64,000 nt of DNA from Acidobacteriota bacterium (GTDB taxonomy: Bacteria; Acidobacteriota; Vicinamibacteria; Fen-336), in the NCBI GenBank assembly GCA_022340585.1, contig JAJDNS010000051.1, positions 16,929 through 80,928 on the forward strand, written 5' to 3'. The position numbers and the translations under genes are program-made. The notes below the pieces were generated by a model, which worked only from the letters and a program-made list of their open reading frames with translations, was not told the origin of the DNA and made no database searches. How positions within the stretch are numbered: position 1 is the first letter of the stretch; each line of letters begins with the position of its first letter. Shown one piece after another: positions 34,807 to 43,714 of the stretch.

Positions 34807-36057
34807 ATGCGCGACGATGCTGATTCCCCCAATCGCCCTCAGCAGCCCGCGGGCTCCACGGCGAGCCGCCGGGAGTTCCTGGCCGCCGCCGCCGCCATCG
34901 GCGGCCCCCTTCTGGTGTCGCCCCGGGAGGCCCGGGGCTCGCAGGCCAGCTCCCGCCTGACCCTGGGCTGCATCGGGTGCGGCGGCCGCGGCACCTGGAT
35001 CGCCGACCTGTTCCAGAAGCACGGGGGCTACGAGATCCGCGCCGCCGCCGACTACTTCCAGGACAAGGTGGACGCCTTTGGCGAGAAGCTCGGGGTTCCC
35101 GTGGACCGACGCCACACCGGTCTCGACGGCTATCGCCAGATCCTGGACAGCGACGTGGACGCGGTGGTGATCGAGAGCCCGCCCTTCTTCCACCCGTCCC
35201 AGGCCCGGGACGCGGTGGAGGCCGGGAAGCACGTGTACCTGGCCAAGCCGGTGGCGGTGGACGTTCCCGGCTGCCGGACGGTGGAGGAGAGTGGCCGCCG
35301 GGCCACGGAGAAGGGGCAGTGCTTCCTCGTGGACTTCCAGACCCGCACCGATGCCTTCTACCGGGAGGCGGTCAAGCGAGCCCAGTACGGAGACATCGGT
35401 CGCATCGTGTGCGGCGAGGCCACCTACATCTGCGGTCCCACGTGGGGCGAGCAGGCGCAGTGGCTCGAGGAGAACCCCGGCGATCCGGAGATGCGGCTCC
35501 GGGCCTGGGGGCTGGACCGGGCCCTCTCCGGGGACGTCATCACCGAGCAGAACATCCACGCCCTGGACGTGGCGAGCTGGGTCCTGGACGCGGCGCCGGT
35601 GAAGGCGGCGGGGACCGGGGGGCAGAAGGCGCGCGCCGCCGGCAACTGCTGGGACACCTTCTCGGTGAGCTTCACCTTCCCCGAGGACGTCCTGGTCACG
35701 TTCTGCTCGAAGCAGCTCGGCGCGGGGTGGGACGACATCTGCTGCCGCATGTACGGCACCGACGGCACCCTCGACACCCACTACTTCGGCGAGGTCTCGA
35801 TCCGCGGACGCCTGCCGTACAAGGGGGGGAAGATCCCGAACCTGTATGGCGCCGGCGCCGAGGCCAACGTGGCCGACTTCCACGAGGCCGTCACCCGAGG
35901 CGACTGGAGCAACCCCACCGTGGCCCCGAGCGTGCGCAGCAACCTGACCACGATCGTGGGGCGGACCGCGGCCTGGCGCGGCGCCGAGGTGACCTGGGAC
36001 GAGGTGATGAACGCGAGCGAGGTGCTCGAGGCCGACCTCTCCGGGCTGCGGAGCTGA
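34807..36057 (+). CDS. Tat-exported Gfo/Idh/MocA family oxidoreductase
   Basis: 416 residues. A twin-arginine signal (SRREFLAAAAAIGG, residues about 20-35) is followed by a Rossmann domain with IGCGGRGTW. The family motif reads YLAKPVAVDV and the active-site region DVITEQNIHALDVASW has the Glu and His. Exported members of this family are common in sugar-degrading Planctomycetota, Acidobacteriota and Verrucomicrobiota; many hold tightly bound NAD(P) and act on sugars or glycosides (keto-forming or epimerising). It lies 43 bases after the ApsD-like gene and its stop shares one base with the next start (TGATG), so it is coupled to the SUMF1-domain gene. Confidence 0.87.
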   Translation: MRDDADSPNRPQQPAGSTASRREFLAAAAAIGGPLLVSPREARGSQASSRLTLGCIGCGGRGTWIADLFQKHGGYEIRAAADYFQDKVDAFGEKLGVPVDRRHTGLDGYRQILDSDVDAVVIESPPFFHPSQARDAVEAGKHVYLAKPVAVDVPGCRTVEESGRRATEKGQCFLVDFQTRTDAFYREAVKRAQYGDIGRIVCGEATYICGPTWGEQAQWLEENPGDPEMRLRAWGLDRALSGDVITEQNIHALDVASWVLDAAPVKAAGTGGQKARAAGNCWDTFSVSFTFPEDVLVTFCSKQLGAGWDDICCRMYGTDGTLDTHYFGEVSIRGRLPYKGGKIPNLYGAGAEANVADFHEAVTRGDWSNPTVAPSVRSNLTTIVGRTAAWRGAEVTWDEVMNASEVLEADLSGLRS

Positions 36058-36836
36058 TGGGGACGGCGCGGCGGCGGGCTCCGGCGCTCACCGCGGTCGC
36101 CGCGGCCCTCTGGACCGCGGCCACTCTCGGCTCCGCGGCCGGGGCCGGGAGCGGCGACGTCGTGGTCAACTCACTGGGGATGCGCATGGTCCTCGTGCCG
36201 GCGGGGACCTTCCAGATGGGGAGCCCCGCCGGTGAGCCCCTGCGGCAGGAGGAGGAGACTCCGCGCCGGGTCACCCTGACCCGCCCCTTCCGCATCGCCG
36301 CCACCGAGGTCACCCAGGTCCAGTGGCTCGCCCTCATGCCCTGGAACCGCAGCCAGCACCAGGGAGACGACCTGCCGGTGACGTCGGTCTCGTGGAAGGA
36401 TGCCCGGGAGTTCTGCGTCAAGCTCTCGGAGAGGGAGGGCGCCCCCTACCGCCTGGCCACCGAGGCCGAGTGGGAGTACGCCTGCCGGGCGGGGGCCGCC
36501 GAGGTCGTGTCGAGGGCGGAGCGTCCCGCGGTGGCCTGGTACGCCGAGAACAGCGGAGGCATGACCCACCCGGTGGCCGGCAGGGAACCGAACGCGTGGG
36601 GTCTCTTCGACATGCTCGGGAACGTGGCCGAGTGGACCCTCGACGCCTACGGGCCCTACCCCCATGCCGAGGAGGAACAGGACCCGGCCGGTCCGGCCGC
36701 GGGGACCACCCGGGTGGTGCGCGGGGGGGCGTGGCGCAGCTTCCCGCCCGCCGTGCGGTGCGCGGCCCGGATCGGCACCCCCTCGGCCCACCAGCTCCAC
36801 CACGTGGGCCTGCGCGTGGTGCAGGAGGTCCAGTAG
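36057..36836 (+). CDS. Secreted SUMF1/FGE-domain protein lacking the FGE cysteine pair
   Basis: 259 residues. A signal-like N-terminus (to about residue 30) is followed by the formylglycine-generating-enzyme fold: NSLGMRMVLVPAGTFQMGS, then ATEVTQVQWLALM, RLATEAEWEYACRAG, GLFDMLGNVAEW and RVVRGGAWRSFP. True FGE uses a copper-binding Cys pair after the RGGS segment; here only one Cys (VRCAAR) is present at that place. So it is likely a member of the large non-FGE group, often carbohydrate- or sulfatase-associated. Coupled to the Tat-exported oxidoreductase. It should not be taken as the activator of the two sulfatases in this window without testing. Confidence 0.85.
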   Translation: MGTARRRAPALTAVAAALWTAATLGSAAGAGSGDVVVNSLGMRMVLVPAGTFQMGSPAGEPLRQEEETPRRVTLTRPFRIAATEVTQVQWLALMPWNRSQHQGDDLPVTSVSWKDAREFCVKLSEREGAPYRLATEAEWEYACRAGAAEVVSRAERPAVAWYAENSGGMTHPVAGREPNAWGLFDMLGNVAEWTLDAYGPYPHAEEEQDPAGPAAGTTRVVRGGAWRSFPPAVRCAARIGTPSAHQLHHVGLRVVQEVQ

Positions 36837-36924
36837 GCGGTGGCCGGCCGTGCTCCACGTCCCCCGTACACGCGATGAGGCGGCCTGGCAGTCCGAGCTT
36901 GCGGACCGCCAAACCGGGTTCGCA

Positions 36925-39111
36925 CTACGGACGCTTCGACTGGTCGACGACAGGCGAGGACTTCTCCCCCGCGAGCGTTTGGGCGACCTCATCGACGAGC
37001 GCCGCGTTGCGCGAGACCGCGCGCTCGAGGATGGCCGCCTGGCGGGCGGCCCGGTCCCAGTCGCCCTCCTCCGCCGCCTCGGTGACGCCCGGCAGCTCGA
37101 GGTGCGCGTAGGTGAAGCGCGCCGCATAGAGCGTGTGCCGGAACCACGGTCGGCCCGGCAGCCCCTCGGGATCGAGCCAGTTGCGCTCCACCTCGCGGAT
37201 GCCGCGGTTCACGCGCTCCGCGACCTCGGCGGCCACGCCGCCCGATTCGAGCGCGCGGCGGGCGGCCTCGTTCAGGCCCTCTCCCGCCGCCTCCAGGGCG
37301 TCGATTCGACTCTTCAGGTTTGACAGATCGAGCCGGCCTTCCTCCGTGGCCTTCCCGAGTTCGTCGACGAATGTGCGCAGGTGCCGCGCCTGCGCGGCGA
37401 AATCGAAGGGCAGTAGGTCCGCGTTGGCGAGCCGCAGCGCCAGCGTGCCCCAGATCTGCGCGAGAAGGACGTGGTAGCGGTAGCCAGGGTCGCCGAAGTG
37501 GTTCATCCAGTAGAAGCCGTCGTAGACGGAGTGGTAGACGCCGTACGGTCCGTCGAACGAGAGGTTCACGGTGGGGATCCCGAGGTGGTTGAGGAACACG
37601 GTGTGGTCGGAGCCGCTCCCGATCCGCACGTCCACGAGGGATGCGTCCGGGACGGGACCCGTCTCGCCCGCCTTCTCCCGCGCCTTCTTCTGCAGCGCCC
37701 GGAGCGCGTCGACGAGCGGTCCCCCGGTGGCCGGGTCCTCGAAGCCGCGCGCGACCTCGAGCAGGAGCGGCGCGAGCGAGCCGATCGCCTGGGGCTGGAA
37801 GTCGGGGCCGGCCGCCGAGGAGTCGACGTTGAGGTAGGCCACCGCCCTCGCTTTCAGCTCGGGGGCGAAGTGCTCGCCCCACTCGGTCGAGCCCGTGAGA
37901 CCCACCTCCTCGCCGTCCCACGAGCAGAAGACGAGCGTCCGCCGAGGCCGGATGCCGCGCCGGGCGAGCTCCCCGAGGGCGCGGGTCAGCTCCATCATCG
38001 AGGCGGTTCCGCTCGATGGGTCCACTCCGCCGAACTCCCAGGCGTCGCGGTGGTTCCCGAGGACGACCCATTCGTCGGGGAGCTCGGATCCGCGGATCCG
38101 CCCCTCGACCACGAGGTTGGGGCCGACGCTGTTGTCCATGTCGACCTTCATGCGGACGCGGACCCGCTCGCCGCCGAGCCGGTACTCGATCGGCAGCCCG
38201 CCCTGCCAATCCTCGGGCGCCACCGGCCCGTCCATGTTCTCGAGGAGGGGCTTCGCATCCTTCCAGGAGAGCGGGAGTCCCGCGATCCGAGGCAGGGAGC
38301 GCGCCTCGTCGAGCCGCACCCGTGGCGCACCCGGCAGCGACGGCCAGCCCGGTGTCAACGGGTCGCCGGGGACGATGAAGTCGTAGGTGATCGCGCCGCG
38401 CTGGATGTGGCTCTCGGGGCCCCAGGGCCCCTCGGGGAACACCGGCCCCTGCGTGAACCCGTCCTCCGCGGGATCGGAGTAGATGAGGATGCCGGCCGCG
38501 CCCTCCCGCTCCGCCGTGAGCGCCTTGAAGCCCCGGTAGCTGTAGGGGTTCGAGTAGCGAACGAGCGCGATCTTGCCCCGCACGTCGACCCCCTGCGCGC
38601 GCAGGTAGGCGTAGTCCTCGGGGTTGCCGGCGTGGGCGTAGACCACGGGGGCCTCCGTCTCGGCCGAGGCGGACATCCCGAGGTAACCCGGGCTGACCCG
38701 CGGGTTCTTCGTGTCCGGGTCGACATCGTAGGGCTCCTCCCGCAGGCTCGCCTCGTAGCGGACGGGGGCGACCATCACCAGCGACACCTCGCGGGGAGCG
38801 GTGTTGAGGACGTCGTAGCGGTGGACCGTCACGTCCTCGAGGCCCTGCTTCCTCCACTCCTCGGCGACGAAGCGGGCGAGCGCGTTGTTCTCCTCCGATC
38901 CCGCGGGATGGGGCTCGGCGGTGAAGCGGCGATGCCAGGCTCGTGTCCGCTCCGCCGAGGGGATGTCCCGGAGCGCGGCCTCGGCCTCACGCTGGCGCGC
39001 CACGGAGCCCGGAGAGAAGCCGGCGAGATCCTCAGCCGGAAGGGCTGTGCTTCCGAATGCAGCCAGGGCGGCAAGGGCTAGCACGTATCGATAGCCTGCT
39101 GACTCGCTCAT
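36925..39111 (-). CDS. Secreted M28 zinc peptidase (glutamate carboxypeptidase II/PSMA-like)
   Basis: 728 residues, ATG at 39111 with GAGGAGG; the ATG overlaps the stop of the upstream aminotransferase (ATGA). The signal peptide ends near FGSTALPAED. A PA domain occupies about 120-300. The M28 domain shows co-catalytic zinc ligands in order: His and Asp in GNHRDAWEFGGVDPSSG, Glu pair in WDGEEVGLTGSTEW, Asp in LNVDSSAAG, His in GVYHSVYDGFYW. A C-terminal dimerisation-type helical domain follows (570-728). Such enzymes cleave C-terminal residues from small peptides outside the cytoplasm. As last gene of an amino-compound operon it may supply the substrate. Confidence 0.9.
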   Translation of the reverse strand: MSESAGYRYVLALAALAAFGSTALPAEDLAGFSPGSVARQREAEAALRDIPSAERTRAWHRRFTAEPHPAGSEENNALARFVAEEWRKQGLEDVTVHRYDVLNTAPREVSLVMVAPVRYEASLREEPYDVDPDTKNPRVSPGYLGMSASAETEAPVVYAHAGNPEDYAYLRAQGVDVRGKIALVRYSNPYSYRGFKALTAEREGAAGILIYSDPAEDGFTQGPVFPEGPWGPESHIQRGAITYDFIVPGDPLTPGWPSLPGAPRVRLDEARSLPRIAGLPLSWKDAKPLLENMDGPVAPEDWQGGLPIEYRLGGERVRVRMKVDMDNSVGPNLVVEGRIRGSELPDEWVVLGNHRDAWEFGGVDPSSGTASMMELTRALGELARRGIRPRRTLVFCSWDGEEVGLTGSTEWGEHFAPELKARAVAYLNVDSSAAGPDFQPQAIGSLAPLLLEVARGFEDPATGGPLVDALRALQKKAREKAGETGPVPDASLVDVRIGSGSDHTVFLNHLGIPTVNLSFDGPYGVYHSVYDGFYWMNHFGDPGYRYHVLLAQIWGTLALRLANADLLPFDFAAQARHLRTFVDELGKATEEGRLDLSNLKSRIDALEAAGEGLNEAARRALESGGVAAEVAERVNRGIREVERNWLDPEGLPGRPWFRHTLYAARFTYAHLELPGVTEAAEEGDWDRAARQAAILERAVSRNAALVDEVAQTLAGEKSSPVVDQSKRP

Positions 39112-40475
39112 GCGGGACCTCCTCGCTCGGTGGTTCTTCGGCCGGCGGAGACCGTGGCCTCCATCGCCTCGACCAGGCTGGGCTCGAGGATCGACAGCGC
39201 CTCGTCGACGTCCGCTCTCGTGATCATCAGGGGCGGCATGAAGCGGACGGTGCTGGCGCCACACGACAGCAGGATGAGCCCGTTGTGGAAGGCGCGGTGG
39301 AGAACCGCCTCCGCAACCTCTCGGGCCGGCGCCCGCGAGGCCCGATCCGTGACCAGCTCGACTCCGATCATGAGACCCCTGCCCCGGACCTCGCCGATGA
39401 TCTCGTGGCGCGCCTGGAGCTCCCGCAACCGCTCCATGAAGTAGGTCCCCACCGCCGCGGCGTTGGCCGCGTACTCGCGCTCGACGAGGTCGAGGGTGGC
39501 GAGGGCGGCGGCGCAGCAGAGGGGGTTCCCCCCGTAGGTGTTGCCGTGGGCGCCGTGCGTCCACTTCTCCATCAGGCGCCGCTTCGCGACGACGGCGCCG
39601 ATCGGGAGACCCGACCCCAGACCCTTGGCCAGGGTCATGACGTCGGGGGCCACGTCCCAGTGCTGGCTCGCGAACATCCGGCCGGTGCGCCCCACCCCCG
39701 ACTGGACCTCGTCGAAGATGAGCAGGATCCCGTGGCGGTCGCACAGCTCGCGCAGCCCCCGGAGGAACCCGTCCGGCGGGACGATGTACCCGCCCTCGCC
39801 CAGGATCGGCTCGACGAGGACGGCCGCGACCTCGCTCGGCGGCACCGCTCCCGCGAAGAGCACGTGGTCGATGTAATCGAGCACGGCGTTCCCCTGGTCC
39901 TCTCCGGCGAAGAGAGGCCGGTAGGGATTGGGGTAGGGCACGTGGGTCACGCCCGGCATCGTCGGGAAGAAGCCTTTCTGCTGGGTGTACTTGCTGGAGG
40001 TGAAGGAGAGCGAGCCCATGGTCCGACCGTGAAAGCCGCCGAGGAAGCCGAGGAAGCGCGGGCGGCCGGTGACGAAGCGGGCGAGCTTGAGCGCCCCCTC
40101 GACGCTCTCGGTGCCGGACTGCGCGAGGAAGACCATCGCCGGCTCTCCCATGGGTGCCAGCGCGGCGAGGCGCTCGGAGAGGCGCACCTGGCCCTCGTGC
40201 CAGTAGTCGGCGCTGATGTGCAGGAAGCGGTCGGCGGCCTCCTTCACCGCCCCGACCACCTCGGGGTGGGCGTGCCCGGTGGCGCACACGGCAATGCCGG
40301 CGGCGAAGTCGAGGAAGCGGTTGCCGTCCACGTCCCACACCTCGGCGCCCCGGCCGTGGGACATCACGAAGGGATAGTCGCGCGGGTACGACGGCGAGCT
40401 GACGGGCCTGTCTCGGTCGAGGAGGGCCCGGGCCCGGGGCCCCGGCAGCTCGGTTGGGGCGTGGGGGTTCTTCAT
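39108..40475 (-). CDS. Class III aminotransferase (4-aminobutyrate aminotransferase-like)
   Basis: 455 residues, ATG at 40475 with AAAGGAA upstream. Fold type I PLP enzyme: GTESVEGALKLAR phosphate-binding region, FHGRTMGSLSFTSSK, FDEVQSGVGRTG with the PLP-ring Asp, and Lys284 in TLAKGLGSGLPIG for the Schiff base. The pattern is that of GabT-like omega-amino acid transaminases, moving an omega- or beta-amino group to a keto acid and leaving a semialdehyde or ketone. It lies 14 bases after the CoA-transferase gene and is coupled to the peptidase. The exact amine is unknown; see the operon finding. Confidence 0.88.
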   Translation of the reverse strand: MKNPHAPTELPGPRARALLDRDRPVSSPSYPRDYPFVMSHGRGAEVWDVDGNRFLDFAAGIAVCATGHAHPEVVGAVKEAADRFLHISADYWHEGQVRLSERLAALAPMGEPAMVFLAQSGTESVEGALKLARFVTGRPRFLGFLGGFHGRTMGSLSFTSSKYTQQKGFFPTMPGVTHVPYPNPYRPLFAGEDQGNAVLDYIDHVLFAGAVPPSEVAAVLVEPILGEGGYIVPPDGFLRGLRELCDRHGILLIFDEVQSGVGRTGRMFASQHWDVAPDVMTLAKGLGSGLPIGAVVAKRRLMEKWTHGAHGNTYGGNPLCCAAALATLDLVEREYAANAAAVGTYFMERLRELQARHEIIGEVRGRGLMIGVELVTDRASRAPAREVAEAVLHRAFHNGLILLSCGASTVRFMPPLMITRADVDEALSILEPSLVEAMEATVSAGRRTTERGGPA

Positions 40476-40489
40476 CGGCGTGATTCCTT

Positions 40490-41284
40490 TCAGACCGGCA
40501 GCGGGGACGGTCGGTGGTGGGCACGGCGCGTGCGCTCGTGGAGGTCTCGGAGAATGCGCAGCTCGTCCCCGGTGGGTGGGGCGACGACCTCGACCGGGTC
40601 GGCGGTCCTCAAGGGCCAGCCGGTGGCGCGACGGATCTCGTCCACGTCGACGTTCTCGTAGCGGGCCGCGAGGACCAGCTCCTCGGAGCCCGCCTCCGGC
40701 CTCAGGAGGCCGAGGTCGGTGATCACGACCCGGGGGCCCGCGCCGGGTGCTCCCGCCCGCGCCCGGCTCCCGCGTCCCTCGAAGAAGCCGGCGCTCGTCA
40801 CGAAGTCCGGCTTCGGCACCAGCGAGCGGGGCGAGTGCTTGAGCACGACGAAGGTCTGCCGGGCGTGAGTGGCGATCTCGGGAGCGCCGCCTCCCCCCGG
40901 CAGGCGAGTCCTCGGCCGGGCGTACTCGCCAATCACCGTGGAGTTGAGGTTGCCGAAGCGGTCGATCTGCGCCGCGCCGAGGAAGCCCACGTCGACGCGC
41001 CCGCCCTGGAGCCAGTAGGCGAACACCTCCGGGAGGGAGACGATCGCGGTGGCGGTCTCCGCCAGCTCGCCGTCCCCGATCGAGAGGGGCAAAACGTCGG
41101 GCCGTGACCCGATCGTGCCCGACTCGTAGATGAGGACGATGTCGGGCGCGTGAGTGTGGCGGGCGAGGTTGGCGGCGGCCGAGGGCAGGCCGATCCCCAC
41201 GAAGCACACGCAGCCGTCCCACAGCAGGCGGGCGGCGGCCACGGTCATCATCTCGTCGGGCGTCCAGGATCGAGTCTCGCTCAC
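40490..41284 (-). CDS. catJ: 3-oxoadipate CoA-transferase, beta subunit (CatJ/PcaJ-type)
   Basis: 264 residues, GTG start overlapping the stop of the alpha subunit (GTGA). The catalytic Glu lies in LIYESGTIG; SIGDGELAETA, YWLQGGRVDVGFLGAAQIDRFGN and LPGGGGAPEIA are shared with CatJ of chlorocatechol degraders and with GctB-type subunits. With the alpha subunit it transfers CoA from succinyl-CoA to 3-oxoadipate. A thiolase of the PcaF type and a PcaR-type regulator are encoded on the other side of the shared promoter, which supports the substrate. Confidence 0.87.
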   Translation of the reverse strand: MSETRSWTPDEMMTVAAARLLWDGCVCFVGIGLPSAAANLARHTHAPDIVLIYESGTIGSRPDVLPLSIGDGELAETATAIVSLPEVFAYWLQGGRVDVGFLGAAQIDRFGNLNSTVIGEYARPRTRLPGGGGAPEIATHARQTFVVLKHSPRSLVPKPDFVTSAGFFEGRGSRARAGAPGAGPRVVITDLGLLRPEAGSEELVLAARYENVDVDEIRRATGWPLRTADPVEVVAPPTGDELRILRDLHERTRRAHHRPSPLPV

Positions 41285-42141
41285 CGCGGCGCCTCCCCTC
41301 CCGCCGCCTCGAGAGACCGGAGGAAGTCGGCGTGGCTCGCGGTTCCGAGGACGTGCCGCCCCATCCACCCGGTGAAGGATTCCCGATCGCGCGCGACGGT
41401 GTCCCAGGCCCGGTAGAAGGCGTTGTCCCGGGGGTAGTGCCCCTGGGCGTAGGACGGCCACGCCCCGCCCGGCACGCTGGAGACCGCGGTGACGACCCAG
41501 TGCGGCAGGACGAGCGCGTTCATCGTGGCCCCGAGGTCGTCTACGATCTCCTCCACGGTGACGAGGAGGACGCGGGCGGCCAGGGCCGCCTCCTTCTGAA
41601 TGCCGACGATTCCCCGCATGAGGACGTTTCCCTTCCGGTCCGCCCTCTGCCCGTGGAGGATCGTCACGTCCGGCCGCAGGGCGGGAACGGTGGTCAAGGT
41701 CTCGCCGGTGTAGGGGCAGGTCACGGTCCGGATCTCGTCGTTGACCCGCGGCAGGTCGGTGCCGGGGGACCCGCGCAGCACACCGAAGGGCAGATTGGAG
41801 GCCCCGGCGGCGTACGCCGCCGCCATCCCCGCGTGGGCGTGCTCGTGGATCGCCAGGGGAGTCGGCCAGCCGTGCTCCACCGCGTCCCGGAGGCGGTGGA
41901 GCGAGCCGACACCGGGGTTCCCGCCCCACGAGAACGTGAGGGCGCGGGCGCAGCCGGCCCCGATCATCTGGTCGTAGACGAGGTCGGGGGTCATGCGCAC
42001 GAGGTGGAGATCGCGGCGTCCCTGGCGGACGATCTCGTGGCCGGCGGCAAACGGGATGAGGTGGGTGAAGCCCTCGAGGGCCAGCGTCTGGCCGTCCCGG
42101 ACGTGGGTGGCGATCGCCTCGGTCAGGCTGAGCTCGGGCAT
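41281..42141 (-). CDS. catI: 3-oxoadipate CoA-transferase, alpha subunit (CatI/PcaI-type)
   Basis: 286 residues. Close to CatI: LALEGFTHLIPFAAGHEIVRQG-type opening, DLHLVRMTPDLVYDQMIGAGCA, LTFSWGGNPGVGSLHRLRDA, VRPDV-like LRPDVTILHGQRADRKGN and VTVEEIVDDL. In the glutaconate/oxoadipate CoA-transferase group this subunit binds CoA and substrate, while the Glu nucleophile is in the beta subunit. It lies four bases after the aldehyde dehydrogenase and is coupled to catJ. A glutaconate or other dicarboxylate CoA-transferase would look similar, so substrate specificity depends on context. Confidence 0.87.
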   Translation of the reverse strand: MPELSLTEAIATHVRDGQTLALEGFTHLIPFAAGHEIVRQGRRDLHLVRMTPDLVYDQMIGAGCARALTFSWGGNPGVGSLHRLRDAVEHGWPTPLAIHEHAHAGMAAAYAAGASNLPFGVLRGSPGTDLPRVNDEIRTVTCPYTGETLTTVPALRPDVTILHGQRADRKGNVLMRGIVGIQKEAALAARVLLVTVEEIVDDLGATMNALVLPHWVVTAVSSVPGGAWPSYAQGHYPRDNAFYRAWDTVARDRESFTGWMGRHVLGTASHADFLRSLEAAGGEAPR

Positions 42142-42145
42142 GGGC

Positions 42146-43714
42146 TCACTCGACGACGGTCTGGGACTGCTCCCGGAGGTAGAGCGGCAGGTAGTAGACG
42201 GACCCGATGGCCTTGCCGGTGGAGCCCGAGCCCTTCCACCCGCCGAAGGGCTGGTAGCCGGGCCAGGCGCCGGTGGTGGCGCCCTGGGGCCGGTTGACGT
42301 AGGTCACGCCGGCCTCGGTGTGGTCGAGGAAGTAGCGCGCGTCCTCGTCGTCGCCGTAGCAGCCCGCGGTCAGCCCGAGGGTGGTGTCGTTGGCGTGGGC
42401 CATGCCCTCGCGGAGGTCCTTCACCCGGGCCACCATGACGATCGGCTGGAACATCTCCTCGCGGAAGAGCGGGTGGTCCGGGGGCGCCTCAGCCACCGTT
42501 GGTGCCACGAAGAAGCCGTGGGCCAGCGCCCCGTCGGTCAGGCGCGTCCCGCCCACGAGGATCCGGGCGCCGTCCCGTCGGAGCTGCCCGCAGTAGCGCT
42601 CGTAGCTCTCGGCCGCGGCCCCGTTGATGACCGGCCCCATCCAGTTCTCCCGCACGCAGGGGTCGCCCACGCGGATGGCCTCGGTCTTCTCCACCACCTT
42701 CGCGAGGAGGGCGTCGGCCACGTCCCCCTCGACGTAGACCCGCGACAGGGCGGAGCACTTCTGACCGGTGAGCCCGTAGGCGGAGCGCACGATGCCGGTG
42801 GCGGCGCGCTCGAGGTCGCCCCGCGCCGTGACCACGCACGGGTTCTTGCCCCCCATCTCCGCGATGCAGGGGCGCGGGTACGGACCGGACGCCATCCGGC
42901 GGTACAGGCTCATCCCCACCTCGTGGGAGCCGGTGAAGGTCAGGCCGGCGAGGTCCGGGTGGCTCGCGAGGGCCTCTCCCACCACCGGTCCGGAGCCGGT
43001 CACGTAGTTGAAGACCCCCGCCGGCAGCCCCGCGTCGCGGAGGCACTCGGCGAGAAGGTGGCCGGACCAGGGGGTGTCGGTGGCCCCCTTGAAGACCACG
43101 GTGTTGCCGGTCACGAGGGCGGCGGCCACCGGCCCCCCGGCGAGGGCGAGGGGAAAGTTGAAGGGGGTGATGACGCCCCACACCCCGTGGGGCTTCATGA
43201 TGCTGCGGTTGTGCGAGCGGAACCCGGGAAGCGGGTCGTCGGGCAGGACGTGGTCGTAGGCCTGGTTCCGCTCCACCTCGGCCGCGTAGCCGGAGAAGAA
43301 GTCGGCCGTCTCCTGGGTCTCGCCCAGGGCTTCCATGCGGTTCTTCCCCACCTCCAGGGCGACGACCGCCCCGATCGTGAAGACCCGCTCCTCGAGGAGC
43401 GCGGCGACGCGCTTCACCAGCCGAACCCGCTCCGCTGCCGGCGTCGCCCTCCATCCGTCGAAGGCCCTCTTCGCCGCCGCCACCGCCCGGTCGACGTCCT
43501 CAGCGTCGGCGAGGGCGAAGCGGCCGAGGACCACGCGCTGGTCCACCGGGCTTCTCTTCTCCCAGGACCGGGCCGACGCGACGTCGCGGCCGTCCACGGA
43601 GAGGGCGTGGGTCGCCCCGCACCCCTTCCGCACCTCGTCGAGCGCGGTCTCGAAGCGGCTGTGCATCTCCTCGGGGGGATCGAACATCGTCGAGTACGTC
43701 AGCTTGAAGGTCAT
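42146..43714 (-). CDS. Semialdehyde dehydrogenase of the 1-pyrroline-5-carboxylate dehydrogenase group
   Basis: 522 residues, ATG at 43714 overlapping the stop of the upstream aminotransferase (ATGA). It is an NAD(P)-dependent aldehyde dehydrogenase: ITPFNFPLALAGGP oxyanion Asn, TFTGSHEVGMSLY cofactor loop, Glu286 in EMGGKNP and nucleophile Cys320 in TGQKCSALSR. The N-terminal extension and QKCSALSR match the P5C dehydrogenase (PutA/RocA) group, which oxidises glutamate-semialdehyde-like substrates of five to six carbons. Between two transaminases and a CoA-transferase it is expected to turn an amino-acid semialdehyde into a dicarboxylate. Confidence 0.88.
   Translation of the reverse strand: MTFKLTYSTMFDPPEEMHSRFETALDEVRKGCGATHALSVDGRDVASARSWEKRSPVDQRVVLGRFALADAEDVDRAVAAAKRAFDGWRATPAAERVRLVKRVAALLEERVFTIGAVVALEVGKNRMEALGETQETADFFSGYAAEVERNQAYDHVLPDDPLPGFRSHNRSIMKPHGVWGVITPFNFPLALAGGPVAAALVTGNTVVFKGATDTPWSGHLLAECLRDAGLPAGVFNYVTGSGPVVGEALASHPDLAGLTFTGSHEVGMSLYRRMASGPYPRPCIAEMGGKNPCVVTARGDLERAATGIVRSAYGLTGQKCSALSRVYVEGDVADALLAKVVEKTEAIRVGDPCVRENWMGPVINGAAAESYERYCGQLRRDGARILVGGTRLTDGALAHGFFVAPTVAEAPPDHPLFREEMFQPIVMVARVKDLREGMAHANDTTLGLTAGCYGDDEDARYFLDHTEAGVTYVNRPQGATTGAWPGYQPFGGWKGSGSTGKAIGSVYYLPLYLREQSQTVVE

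Noticed and set aside
39108..41222. A single long aminotransferase fused to an N-terminal Arg/Pro-rich extension
   Set aside because: The extension is the CoA-transferase gene read in another frame; the ATG at 40475 has a ribosome site and begins the conserved protein.
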